From NCBI GenBank assembly GCA_963816795.1, contig CAWFLT010000003.1:248001-312000 (forward strand): a DNA stretch of 64,000 nucleotides. Reading direction: 5' to 3'. A program made the translations under genes and the position numbers. Under the pieces are notes generated by a model. It made no database searches. It saw only the letters and a program-made list of their open reading frames with translations, and was not told the DNA's origin. This document shows positions 49,438-58,420 of this stretch, piece by piece. Origin of the DNA: CAWFLT01 sp963816795. GTDB lineage: Bacteria; Acidobacteriota; Vicinamibacteria; Vicinamibacterales; SCN-69-37. Position 1 is the stretch's first letter, and every line of letters starts with the position of its first letter.

Positions 49438-50529
49438 ATGGGCATCATGGATTTCATCAAGGGCGAGTTGCTCGACATCATCGAGTGGACCGATGACTCA
49501 CGCGACACGCTCTCGTGGCAGTTTCCGGACGACGACAAGGCGATCAAGAACGGCGCACAGTTGATCGTGCGGGAGTCGCAGGTCGCGCAGTTCGTCTACC
49601 TGGGTCAGTTCGGCGACACGTTCTCCCCCGGCAAACACACGCTGACCACCGACAACATCCCGGTCCTGACGAAGATCAAGTCCTGGCCCTTCGGCTTCAA
49701 CTCGCCGTTCAAGGCCGACGTGTACTTCGTGGTCACGCGCCTCTTCACCGGCAACAAGTGGGGCACGTCGAACCCGGTGATGTTGCGGGACAACGACTTC
49801 GGGATTGTCCGGGCCAGGGCCTTTGGCACCTACGACTTCAGGATCGTCGAGCCGAAGATCTTCCTGCGCGAAGTCGCCGGCTCCGATCACAACTTCAGAC
49901 TCGACGAGTTCGCCGACACCATGCGCTCGCGCATCGTCAGCATCTTCACCGACGCTCTCGCGTCGGCGAAGATCCCGGTGCTCGACGTCGCGGCCCGGTA
50001 CACCGAGCTCGGTGACGCCCTGCTCCCGGTGATCAACCCGGCAGTCACGGCGAAGTACGGCCTCGAGCTGACGAGCTTCATCGTCGAGAACGTGTCGGTG
50101 CCACCCGAAGTCGAACAGGCGATCGACAAGCGATCGAGCATGGCGGCGATCGGCAACCTCAACGACTTCGTGAAGTACCAGATGGGCAAGGGGCTGGAAT
50201 CCGGCGGCGGCGCGGGCGGGGCCGGCACGGCCGCTGAACTGGCGGTCGGCTTCGGCATCGCGCAGCAGATGATGCAGCAGGGCTTCGCCGGCGGCGCCGC
50301 GACACCCACCGTCGCGCCTCCCGCCGTTGCTGCCGGCGCGCCCGATCTCCTGAGCCCCGCGCAAGCGGCACAGCTGCTCGGCGTCAGCGAGGCCGACGTG
50401 ATGGCCGTGCTCGCGTCCGGGGAACTGAAGGGCAAGAAGATTGGGGCCTCGTGGCGGATCACGCGGGCGGCGCTCGAAGAAGTACTTAAAGTGATGGGGC
50501 GGGTACGACGGGTACGACGGGTACGATAG
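49438..50529 (+). CDS. SPFH-domain protein (YdjI-like) with C-terminal HTH-type helix pair
   Basis: 363 residues, start ATG 49438 with CAGGAG 6 bases upstream. Residues 1-230 are the SPFH/Band 7 family seen in Bacillus YdjI: IEWTDDSRDTLSWQFPD, FVYLGQFGDTFSPGKHTL, RAFGTYDFRI, LELTSFIVENVSVPPEVE. An Ala/Gly-rich linker (240-300) precedes an excisionase-like helix pair (SPAQAAQLLGVSEADVM) and GASWRITRAALEEVL. Bacillus YdjI belongs to a PspA-linked membrane-stress group. The last nine codons are the tandem array at 50499, so the stop lies inside the repeat. The zinc-ribbon partner follows at 50668. Confidence 0.82.
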   Translation: MGIMDFIKGELLDIIEWTDDSRDTLSWQFPDDDKAIKNGAQLIVRESQVAQFVYLGQFGDTFSPGKHTLTTDNIPVLTKIKSWPFGFNSPFKADVYFVVTRLFTGNKWGTSNPVMLRDNDFGIVRARAFGTYDFRIVEPKIFLREVAGSDHNFRLDEFADTMRSRIVSIFTDALASAKIPVLDVAARYTELGDALLPVINPAVTAKYGLELTSFIVENVSVPPEVEQAIDKRSSMAAIGNLNDFVKYQMGKGLESGGGAGGAGTAAELAVGFGIAQQMMQQGFAGGAATPTVAPPAVAAGAPDLLSPAQAAQLLGVSEADVMAVLASGELKGKKIGASWRITRAALEEVLKVMGRVRRVRRVR

Positions 50530-50657
50530 GTACGACGGGTACGATAGGTACGCGGGTACGCGGATCCGGCGCGGCGGTCCATGAATAAAAGATGACAAGA
50601 ATCAGCCTCCTGGTACCTGTCGTACGCGACGTACCCGTCGTACCTGTCGTACCTGAC
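50499..50657. repeat. 9-bp arrays in inverted orientation
   Basis: Left arm, about 50499-50563: seven 9-base units of CGGGTACGA or TAGGTACGA type. Spacer of about 50 bases. Right arm, about 50611-50657: five units with TGTCGTACC or CGACGTACC, the complement of the left unit. The left arm overlaps the last codons of the SPFH gene (RVRRVRRVR). The right arm ends 10 bases before the zinc-ribbon ATG, so the element sits between partners and could form a long stem-loop in their transcript. Confidence 0.85.
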
Positions 50658-50667
50658 TTCTCCCCAG

Positions 50668-51765
50668 ATGTCTGAGGTCTCTGCGCAGACGAAACACGCC
50701 TGCCCGGCCTGCGGCGCACAGGCGGAGTGGAACCCGGCCAAGCAGAAGCTGGTGTGTCCGTTCTGCGGTACGGAATCGCCGTATCAGATCGATCGAGAAG
50801 TGGGTAAGGCGGCGGAGCTCGATCTCGAGGCGGCGCTGAAGGCGCTGCCGGCGGACGAGCAGGCTTGGATGGCCACGCGGCGGAGCGTCCGCTGCACGAG
50901 CTGTAACGCCGTCATGGAATTCGAGGCGCAGCGCGTCGGACAGAATTGCGAGTTCTGTGGATCGCCGGCGCTCGTGCCTTATGACCAGATCCAGGCGCCG
51001 ATCCGGCCGGAGAGCCTGCTGCCGTTCAAGATCGATCAGGGACGAATCCGCGACGACATGCGCGGCTGGTTCCGCAGCCGCTGGTTCGCGCCAAACCGGC
51101 TCGGCCGCTCGGCGCTCGTCGACACCGTCAAGAGCGTTTACATCCCCTACTGGACGTTCGACGCGACGGTGCATTGCCGCTGGGACGCCGACGCCGGGTA
51201 CTACTACTACGTCACCGTCCAGGCCCGAGACAGCCAGGGCAAGCCGATCACGCGGCAGGAACGGCGTGTCCGTTGGGAGCCGGCCTCAGGCGCAATCGAT
51301 CACGTCTTCGACGACGAGCCGATTCCGGCGACCAACGGCATTCCACTTGACTTGCTGCGCCAAGTCGAACCGTTCCCAACTGGCGACCTGGTGCCGTACG
51401 ACACGGCGTTTCTTTCCGGACACGTCGTGGAGCGGTATCAGGTCGTGCTCAGCGAGGCCGCTGACGCCTCGTTGGCCGCCATGAACCAGGAGCTCGAGCG
51501 GCTGTGCTCGGCGCAGGTGCCGGGCGACACGCAGCGCAACCTCCGCATCTTTCCGGACTACTCGAACCGCACCTTCAAGCACGTGCTCGTGCCCATCTGG
51601 CTGCTCAGCTACACGTTCGGCCCGAAGGCGTTTCAGGTGATCGCCAATGGCTACACCGCCAAGATCGCGGGCCGCTATCCGTACAGCGTCTGGAAGATCT
51701 TGTTGCTCGTCGTGTTCTTGATTGTCGTGATTGGCGTGGTCGTCGTACTCACGCAAGATAACTAA
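50668..51765 (+). CDS. Zinc-ribbon, membrane-anchored partner (YdjG-like)
   Basis: 365 residues. Two four-Cys zinc ribbons are visible: Cys12, Cys15, Cys30 and Cys33, then Cys76, Cys79, Cys94 and Cys97. A hydrophilic body with WTFDATVHCRWDADAGYYYY and FPDYSNRTFKHVLVPIW follows. The C-terminal hydrophobic segment (about 343-361, LLVVFLIVVIGVVVVL) is a single transmembrane anchor. Bacillus YdjG is the parallel: a zinc-ribbon membrane partner of YdjI. It is separated from the SPFH gene by the inverted array. Confidence 0.78.
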   Translation: MSEVSAQTKHACPACGAQAEWNPAKQKLVCPFCGTESPYQIDREVGKAAELDLEAALKALPADEQAWMATRRSVRCTSCNAVMEFEAQRVGQNCEFCGSPALVPYDQIQAPIRPESLLPFKIDQGRIRDDMRGWFRSRWFAPNRLGRSALVDTVKSVYIPYWTFDATVHCRWDADAGYYYYVTVQARDSQGKPITRQERRVRWEPASGAIDHVFDDEPIPATNGIPLDLLRQVEPFPTGDLVPYDTAFLSGHVVERYQVVLSEAADASLAAMNQELERLCSAQVPGDTQRNLRIFPDYSNRTFKHVLVPIWLLSYTFGPKAFQVIANGYTAKIAGRYPYSVWKILLLVVFLIVVIGVVVVLTQDN

Positions 51766-51779
51766 GAGCGAAGGCCTCG

Positions 51780-51880
51780 CACACGGAGACCACGGGGAAG
51801 ACAGCACGGAGATCACGGGGCAAGTAGGGTTAACCCTTAAGTCTTAGTGCCCTCCGTGTTTCTCCGTGCCCCCCGTGTTA
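51780..51880. repeat. Inverted CACGGAG/CTCCGTG element (family A), complete
   Basis: A 101-base copy 14 bases after the zinc-ribbon stop. The left arm has CACACGGAGACC, CACGGGGAAG, GCACGGAGATC and ACGGGG. The centre is GTAGGGTTAACCCTTA, matching the 30265 copy. The right arm has CCTCCGTG, CTCCGTG and CCCCGTGTTAG. It lies between convergent genes and could act as a bidirectional terminator. Confidence 0.85.
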
Positions 51881-51903
51881 GGTAGCGAAGCTCTTGTTTT
51901 CGA

Positions 51904-53622
51904 TCAGTAGATCTTGAATGCGTACAGCGTGTCCCCAACCGCGACCAGCACATGCTGCTTGCCATCGATCGAGTACGTCTGCGGCGCGTTCGAGATGTTG
52001 CCGATGCGCGTGTGCCACAGGATTTTGCCGTTCGTGGCGTCGAAGGCCACGAAGTTGCCGCTGCCGTCACCCGTGAAGAGGACGCGGCCCGCGGTCGTGA
52101 GCAAGCCGGCGCCGCTGCCGGGGCCCGGGTATTGGTGTTTCCACACCGGCTTACCGGTCTTGTAGTCGATCGCCGACAGGAAGCTCTCCAGCGCGCCGAC
52201 GCCGACGCGCAGCTTGCCGCCGAGGCCCATCGATCCTCGCGGATCAGGATCGGTGAGATACAGCATGTTGAAGCCGTTCTGCTCGTGCACGTAGAACAGC
52301 CCAGTGTCCGGCGAATAGGCCGGCGGCTCCCAGTTGATGACGCCGCCCTCGGGCGGCGAGACCAGCGCGCCAGGAATGATGGCTTCCTTCTCTGGATTCG
52401 GCTCCGGCGAGCCGCTCTTGCGCACGCCGAGCGTCCAGTTCGAGTACGTCCCGAACTTGGTCGTCACGATATGTTCGCCGGTGACGCGATCGACGGTGAA
52501 GAAGTAGCCGTTGCGCGCCGCGGTGGAGACCACTTTGCGCGGCTTCCCGTTGATGACGCCATCGATCAGGATCGGCGTCTGCGCGGAATCCCAGTCGTGC
52601 GTGTCGTGCGGCGAGGTCTGGAAGTACCACGCCATCTTGCCCGTGTCGACGTGCACGGCCACGAGTGAGCCGGTAAAGAGATTGTCGCCCTTGCGGCCCG
52701 ACCCGGTGTACCCCGGCGTCGGATTCCCGGTGCCGAAGATGTAGAGCCTGGTCTCCGGATCGTACGAACCGGGAATCCAGACCTGCCCCCCGCCATGGCG
52801 AGCGGCGTCGAGGCTCGGCCAGGTATTGAGCCCGGGATCGCCCGGATTCATCGGAACGGTATGGAAGATCCACTGGCGCTTCCCCGTCTCAGGGTCGAAG
52901 GACTGCAGGAACCCGGGCGCGTCGAGATCGTTCCCGGTGCCGACGAGCACGTGGTTGTCGACCACGATCGGCGCCATCGTCGAGAAGTACTGCTGATCGA
53001 AGTCCGCGATCTCGACGTGCCATCGTTCTTTGCCGGTGCGGGCGTCGAGCGAGACGAGGTAGTTGTCGGGCGTTTCGAAAAACAGATGCTGGTTCCACAT
53101 CGCGGCCCCGCGGTTGCCGATGTGCGTCCCGCCCTTCGTCTTCCAGAAGTACTGCCACAGCACCCGGCCGTCGCGCGCGTCCATCGCCCACACGTTGTCG
53201 GGCGCGGTGACGTACAGGATGCCGTTGACCTGGAGAATCTGGCCCTTGACGTTCACGTTGGTGCCGATGGGGAACTCGCCCGTGCCTTCGCCGCCGATGA
53301 TCAACGGCGCCGCACCGCCGCCAAATCCACCACCGCCGAATCCGCGCCCTCCCCCGCCACCTGCTGCCGGCGCCGCGGTGGCGCCGGTAAGCCGCGCCGT
53401 CCACGCGAGGGTGAGGTTCTTCACCGTCGTCTGGTTCGCTTGCGCGAGCTGGCTGTAGCGCCGGCCCGTGTAGTCGCCGGAGTAGGTCGGCCAGGAATCC
53501 GAGAGCGGCTTCTTGATGGCTTGCGGATCGAGGCCCGGTTGATCGATCACCACCTGCTGACCGGCCAGCAGACTGGGGGCGACAACGAGGCAGGCGGCGG
53601 CGACGAAGTAGTGGGGTCTCAT
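51904..53622 (-). CDS. PQQ-dependent dehydrogenase (quinoprotein-type), periplasmic
   Basis: 572 residues with leader FVAAACLVVAPSLLAGQ. The N-terminal block DSWPTYSGDYTGRRYSQL and tryptophan-docking blades (LTLAWTARL, RVLWQYFWKT, GKMAWYFQTSPHDTHDWDSA) are classic for the eight-bladed PQQ dehydrogenases. A glycine-rich insert (GGGGGRGFGGGGFGGG) is near residue 90, before the first blade proper. The DWD motif in THDWDSAQ is probably the catalytic Asp. The ATG (53622) overlaps the cytochrome gene stop by four bases (53619-53622). A methanol-type Cys-Cys disulfide was not seen. Substrate unknown, likely a primary alcohol or sugar. Confidence 0.85.
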   Translation of the reverse strand: MRPHYFVAAACLVVAPSLLAGQQVVIDQPGLDPQAIKKPLSDSWPTYSGDYTGRRYSQLAQANQTTVKNLTLAWTARLTGATAAPAAGGGGGRGFGGGGFGGGAAPLIIGGEGTGEFPIGTNVNVKGQILQVNGILYVTAPDNVWAMDARDGRVLWQYFWKTKGGTHIGNRGAAMWNQHLFFETPDNYLVSLDARTGKERWHVEIADFDQQYFSTMAPIVVDNHVLVGTGNDLDAPGFLQSFDPETGKRQWIFHTVPMNPGDPGLNTWPSLDAARHGGGQVWIPGSYDPETRLYIFGTGNPTPGYTGSGRKGDNLFTGSLVAVHVDTGKMAWYFQTSPHDTHDWDSAQTPILIDGVINGKPRKVVSTAARNGYFFTVDRVTGEHIVTTKFGTYSNWTLGVRKSGSPEPNPEKEAIIPGALVSPPEGGVINWEPPAYSPDTGLFYVHEQNGFNMLYLTDPDPRGSMGLGGKLRVGVGALESFLSAIDYKTGKPVWKHQYPGPGSGAGLLTTAGRVLFTGDGSGNFVAFDATNGKILWHTRIGNISNAPQTYSIDGKQHVLVAVGDTLYAFKIY

Positions 53623-54569
53623 TTGAGGGTCACCAGGTAGGCCGTGACGTTGTGAATGTCCCGATCGGTGTACTGCGAGAGCAGCCGACGGTGTGCCGCC
53701 AACGGATCGCGGACCTCGACCTTCGGCACGTCGCCGTTGCGGCCGATGGATCTCTGGACGCCGTCCGCCGTGGTCAGCAGGACGAGGAAGTCGTCGATCC
53801 GGTCGAGCTGTCCTTCGATCTTCTGTCCGGACGGCTGCGTGACAATCACCGTCACCTGGCGCCGGTTCGGTCCCTCGCCGGGCGCCGGCGGGCCGCCGCG
53901 ACCGCGGCCCCCGCCACCGCCGCCGACCCAGAGGTTTTGCAGGGTCACCGGATCGGCGATGCGCGACGCAAGCCCCTCCAGGTCGCCGGCCGGCGAATGG
54001 CACTTGGAGCAATTCGTCTGGAAGTACGCTTGCCCCGCCTTGGCGTCGCCGACGAGGATGTTTGGCGGTTTCTCGGTACCCGGTGGAGGCGATCCCTGAC
54101 CACGCATCGTCGCCTGCACGGCATGGATGTGCGCGGCGACCGCCTTGATGTCGTCCGGAGCAAGCGGCAGCGGCGGCATGATCGGCATACCCGGATTCTG
54201 GCGGCCGTTGGTGATGACCGGTCCGATGAGCTCGCCCTCCAAATCGTTCAGCGCGAGTTGCGAGCGGAGCAGGTTGGGCCCGCCGATGTCGCCGCCTCGC
54301 AGGTCAACGCCGTGACAGGCGCGGCAATGGATGCCGTAGATGGTCGCGCCCTTCGCGATGACCGCGGGGTCGCCCGGCGGCCGCTGCTGTGCCGGAAACG
54401 TGGCGCCGCGACCGCCGCCGCCTTGTCTGCCGGCTGGAGCCGCGGGGGCGCCTTGCCCGCCGCCAGCGGGCGGCGGGGGTGGCGGCGGACCTCCCTGCGC
54501 TCCGGCCCTGACGGCAATGGATCCCAGTAGCAGACAGCCGGCCGCAGCCAGGCTCAGCGTCGAACGCAT
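53619..54569 (-). CDS. Dihaem cytochrome c, partner of the PQQ dehydrogenase
   Basis: 316 residues. Signal peptide (LSLAAAGCLLLGSIAVRA), then a Pro/Gly-rich stretch (seven Pro, then a Gly/Arg stretch), the first haem motif CRACH at 82-86, a possible Met ligand in PGMPIMPPL, and the second motif CSKCH at 187-191. A second Gly/Arg-rich loop (GGGGGGRGRGG) precedes a beta domain reading VIVTQPSGQKIEGQLDR. It overlaps the downstream dehydrogenase ATG by four bases, so it should be the electron acceptor for that enzyme. ATG at 54569. Confidence 0.85.
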   Translation of the reverse strand: MRSTLSLAAAGCLLLGSIAVRAGAQGGPPPPPPPAGGGQGAPAAPAGRQGGGGRGATFPAQQRPPGDPAVIAKGATIYGIHCRACHGVDLRGGDIGGPNLLRSQLALNDLEGELIGPVITNGRQNPGMPIMPPLPLAPDDIKAVAAHIHAVQATMRGQGSPPPGTEKPPNILVGDAKAGQAYFQTNCSKCHSPAGDLEGLASRIADPVTLQNLWVGGGGGGRGRGGPPAPGEGPNRRQVTVIVTQPSGQKIEGQLDRIDDFLVLLTTADGVQRSIGRNGDVPKVEVRDPLAAHRRLLSQYTDRDIHNVTAYLVTLK

Positions 54570-54737
54570 TCCGCACCTCGTCGATGTCCCGGATAACAAT
54601 CCGTCATGATACGCGGATCGAGAGCAGGCGGTACCGGCCGGCGTTTGTCCTGCCAAAATCTGCGCCGTCAGGTGTAAGCTCCTCTGCACCCCAGCGCAGG
54701 ACCACGCTCGCGATCCATTCACTTCAGGGAGGAAGAC

Positions 54738-55629
54738 ATGGCAAAGAGGCAACGGTCCGGGGGCGTGAAGCTCCGCAGGTCGTGTGGCGCGATGGCTGCG
54801 CACATGGCCCTGCTCGAGAAGTATCCGTCCTTCCGGCTCGCACAGATGCGGCTCGAAGGCGCGGTCGACAAGCGCCGCAAGGCCGGCGTCGACTTGCAGA
54901 AGCTCAAGCTCGTGACGATCAAGACCGTGGTCAACGTCGTCTACCGCACCGACGAGGAAAACATCTCCGACGGCCAGATCGCCAGCCAGATCAAGGCGAT
55001 GAACAAGGATTTTCGCGCCACCAATTCGGACAAATCGCAGACCCCTGCCGCGTGGAAGGGCCTGGTCACCGACTCGCGCATCCAGTTCAAGCTCGTCGAT
55101 GTCACGCGCACGAAGACCAGCGAAGACCGGATTCACCCACGACGACGCCGTGAAGAAGGCCTCCGGCGGCGGCGTCGCGCCGTTCGACCCGAAGACCCAC
55201 TTGAACTTCTGGGTGTGTGCGCTGACCGGCGGACTGCTGGGCTACGCGCAGTTCCCGGGGGGCCCGGCCGCCACCGACGGCGTGGTCGTCAACTACCAGG
55301 CGTTCGGCACGAATGGAACCGCGACGGCACCATTCAACAAAGGGCGGACCGCGACGCATGAAATCGGTCACTACCTCGACCTGCGGCACATCTGGGGCGA
55401 CACGCCGGACTGCAGCGGATCGGATCAGGTGGCGGACACGCCAAACTGCGCCGGGCCGAACTTCGGCATGCCGGCCTTCCCAGTCATCACCTGCAACAAC
55501 GGCCCGAACGGCGACATGTTCATGAACTACATGGACTACACCGACGACGCGGGCATGTTCATGTTCACCGCACAGCAGGTCGTGCGCATGCGGACGGCGC
55601 TCGAGACCGCGCGCGCCGGGCTCATCTAG
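54738..55629 (+). CDS. M43-type (pappalysin/cytophagalysin) zinc metalloprotease, no signal peptide
   Basis: About 297 residues. The zinc motif HEIGHYLDLRH lies at 55357-55389 and the Met-turn NYMDYTDDAG follows, the diagnostic pair of the M43 family. The N-terminus is basic (AKRQRSGGVKLRRSC) with no export leader. A one-base change near 55120 joins the two halves inside TRTKTS..KTGFTHDD. ATG at 54738 follows the ribosome-like GGGAGG at about 54726. It is 70 bases before another leaderless metallopeptidase. Confidence 0.82.
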
Positions 55630-55699
55630 TCGATCGATCCTTCGCGAGGGCCAGTCCTGATCGGGACCGGCTCTCGCCTTTCGGCCCGGCGATCCGACC

Positions 55700-57577
55700 A
55701 TGGCAAAAAAAACAGCCGCTCCCAAGATCCAGGCGTACGAGATCGACGTCGATCGGGTGACGCGTCAGGCGGCGCGCCGGCAGGCGCCGACGCGATTCGC
55801 GCGGCCCGCTGGTCCGCCCCTTGCGGATCTTCACGCTCGATCCGTCGGTGTCGGATCGCCTCGGCGGGATCGCCACCGTCCAGGTGCCGTACGAAGAGCT
55901 CGAGCCCGGTCCGGTCGGCGCGCTGTTCGAGATTCGAGCGAACGGCGCGCCGAAGCCGCTTTCGGCCGCTCCGCTCGATCTCGACGACCCGGTGCTGCTG
56001 ATGTCGAGCGGGTTGGCGCCGACCCCCTCGAATGGCAACTTCCACCTGCAGATGGTCTACGCCGTCTGCAGTCTCACCTACGCGGCGTTCCGGCGCGCGC
56101 TCGGCCGCGAAATCTGCTGGGCGATTCCCGCGTCTGAGGCCGGCCGGCTGCGCCTGGTCGTGAAGCCGTTCGGCTTCCGCAGCCGGAACGCCAGCTATAA
56201 CCGCGAGACCGGCGACCTGTCGTTCGGCTACTTCAAGGCGGGAAAGGAACCGGCCGGCTTTACGGTGCGGCAGGGCCTGATCTGCACCGCCCTCAGCCAC
56301 GACATCATCGTGCACGAGACGACGCACGCGCTCCTGGACGGGCTGCGGTCGTCGTTCCTGCAGCCGACCAACGTCGATGTGCCGGCATTTCACGAAGGGT
56401 TCGCCGACCTGGTCGCCCTCTTCCTCCACTTCAGCTACACGGACGTCGTCGAGCGGGCGATTCACAGCGCGGCGAGCTCGGGATCGAGCCTCTCGCTGCT
56501 GACCGACATCGCGCGCGAGTTCGGCTATTCGCGATCGACGCCGGGCGCCGAGCGGGCGCTCCGCTCAGGCATCGACATGAACGGGCTGGCCGCGTTCGAC
56601 TCCGATACCCTGCCGACCAGCAAGGGCGGACCGATTCTGCTACGACCCGGCGCTCGAATCGCACAAGCTCGGATCGGTGCTGGTGTCGGCGGTCTTCGAA
56701 GCGTTCATGACGGTCGTCCGCCGCAAGACCGAGCGATTCTTCCGGCTGGCCGGGATTGATCAGTCGGAGTTCGGGCGCACGCCGTTGAGCGATGCGCTGG
56801 TCAAGGTCCTGGCCAGCGAAGCGAGCGACGTCGCCAGTCAGTTCCTCTCGATTTGCATCCGCGCGATTGATTACTGCCCGCCCGTCGACATGGAATTCGG
56901 CGAGTATCTGCGCGCCATGATCACGGCCGACAGCGAAATCGAACGGAGCGACAAGTGGGGATTCCGCGAGGCGCTGATGCGCTCGTTCCGCCGCCGCCGG
57001 ATTTTTCCCGATCACGTGCACTTCATGACGGAAGACGCGGTCCGATGGCAGCCGCCGGCCGAACGCCTTCGCGTCCCCAGCCTCTCGCTCAGCCGGTTGC
57101 GATTCTCGGGAGACCCGGGGCAGCCCGCGAGCAAGAGCGAATTGCTCCGTCAGGCCGACGCCTTGGGCCGGCTCGTCACCGATCCCGAAGCACGCCAAGA
57201 CGTTCAACCTCGTTGCGCCGCTAGGTCCTCGACCGAAGAACGTGACCTACGTCGGTCCGGTGACGGTCCAGTCGGTGCGGGTGGCACGGCGCGCCGCGCC
57301 CGACGGCCGCGTGCTGTTCGATCTGGTCGGTGAGGTGACGCAAAGCTGGACCGTCAACCGGAATGGCGAGCTGTTCGACATGGCCGGCGGGACGACGGTC
57401 ATCATCGACGCGCAAGGTGAGGTCCGTTACGCCATCTACAAGCGCGCTGACACCGAGCCTCGTCAGGTCCGGCAGCTCAAGTCGATCAGCGGCCCGCTCA
57501 AGAAGTACTGGGAGAAAAAAGGCGGCAAGCTGAAACTGCGGCCCGGCATGCTGCAGCGATTGCACGGCGACCTGTGA
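55700..57577 (+). CDS. Large leaderless gluzincin metallopeptidase, frameshifted
   Basis: About 625 residues. The zinc motif HETTH (codons from 56313) and the third ligand Glu with Asp in HEGFADLVALF (codons from 56391) are the gluzincin pair. The N-terminus, ATG 55700, is Lys-rich and helical (AKKTAAPKIQAYEIDVDRV), without a leader. The C-terminal 110 residues (VTYVGPVTVQSVRVARR, NRNGELFDMAGGTTV) form a beta-rich domain. Frame changes lie near 55800, 56640 and 57205. I do not recognise a named family beyond the catalytic type. It sits next to the M43 protease. Confidence 0.7.
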
Positions 57578-57702
57578 GGCACTCGGGACCCACCACGCGA
57601 CACTGTCCGCCCCGGACTTCACGTTGAAGGACTTCGCGTATGATTCCCCTCGACCACAAGTGACTGGTCAAGAGCGGTTTCGAGATCGATGTAGCGAGCT
57701 GA

Positions 57703-57786
57703 GATGGGGAAGATTTGCACAGGAGAGGGACGGGTCTTGCTCGCGCAAGCGAGACCCGTCCCCCTCCTGTGCAAATCTTCCCCATC
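57703..57786. repeat. 84-base near-perfect hairpin
   Basis: Two 34-base arms complementary except for one mismatch, starting GATGGGGAAGATTTGCACAG, and a 16-base loop whose centre can form a further small stem (CTTGC/GCAAG). It is unlike families A and B. It lies between the gluzincin end and the DUF2911 gene. It might be a MITE-like or REP-type element, or a terminator; no T-run follows. Confidence 0.85.
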
Positions 57787-57818
57787 ATCCCCGGCGGTGG
57801 TCTGGGACTAACCGCTCA

Positions 57819-57854
57819 GCCGTTTTCACCGCGCTACACGGAAGTGAAAACGGC
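57819..57854 (+). promoter_or_regulatory. 11-base inverted repeat before DUF2911
   Basis: GCCGTTTTCAC at 57819-57829 is mirrored exactly by GTGAAAACGGC at 57844-57854 around a 14-base loop. It ends just upstream of the AGGAGG at 57858-57863 and the ATG at 57868. It may be an operator or a leader hairpin. Confidence 0.5.
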
Positions 57855-57867
57855 GATAGGAGGAACG

Positions 57868-58410
57868 ATGCGACGATTCGTGTGTACCGGGATCGCGGCG
57901 CTGGTGCTCGCCAGCGCGAGCCCGCTCAGCGCGCAGAAAACCACGCCCGTCCACGCAGGCAAGGGCGGCAGCGCTCACGTCAGGACCGAATGGTCGATCG
58001 ACGGCGCGCGCATTTCGATTGAGTATGGACAACCGCAGCTCAAGGGCCGGACCGACGCCGCCCTGATGCCGCCCGGTCAGCCCTGGCGAACCGGCGCCGA
58101 CGAGGCGACGATCATCACGAGCGACAAGCCGCTCATGTTCGGCACACTGTCGGTGCCGGCGGGGACCTACACGATCAACACACAGCCCGGGACCGAGTGG
58201 CAATTCATTCTCGGCAAGCTCGGCAAGCCGGGCCAGTGGGGCGTGCCGTACAACGCGTCGCTCGAGATCGGCCGCGCGCCGATGAAGGCTGGCAAGACGG
58301 CGAAGCCGGTGGAAGAGATGACGATCTCGATCGACGACACGCCGGCTGGCGCCACACTCCGCGTCGAGTGGGGTTCGACGTCGGCGATGATTCCGTTCAC
58401 GGTCGGATAG
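57868..58410 (+). CDS. DUF2911 exported protein
   Basis: 180 residues from ATG 57868, preceded by a strong AGGAGG. Leader FVCTGIAALVLASASPLSA, then the DUF2911 block ISIEYGQPQLKGR and WRTGADEATIITSDKPLMFG, VPAGTYTINTQPG and the WQFILGKLGKPGQWGVPYN core. The family is secreted and beta-rich and its role is unknown. Complete, no frame change. A minus-strand isomerase ends 10 bases after its stop. Confidence 0.88.
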   Translation: MRRFVCTGIAALVLASASPLSAQKTTPVHAGKGGSAHVRTEWSIDGARISIEYGQPQLKGRTDAALMPPGQPWRTGADEATIITSDKPLMFGTLSVPAGTYTINTQPGTEWQFILGKLGKPGQWGVPYNASLEIGRAPMKAGKTAKPVEEMTISIDDTPAGATLRVEWGSTSAMIPFTVG

Positions 58411-58420
58411 CAGGACTCTT

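Noticed and set aside
57715..57867. Extended N-terminus of the DUF2911 protein
   Set aside because: The in-frame extension would translate the long hairpin, whereas the ATG at 57868 has an ideal AGGAGG and begins a proper signal peptide.
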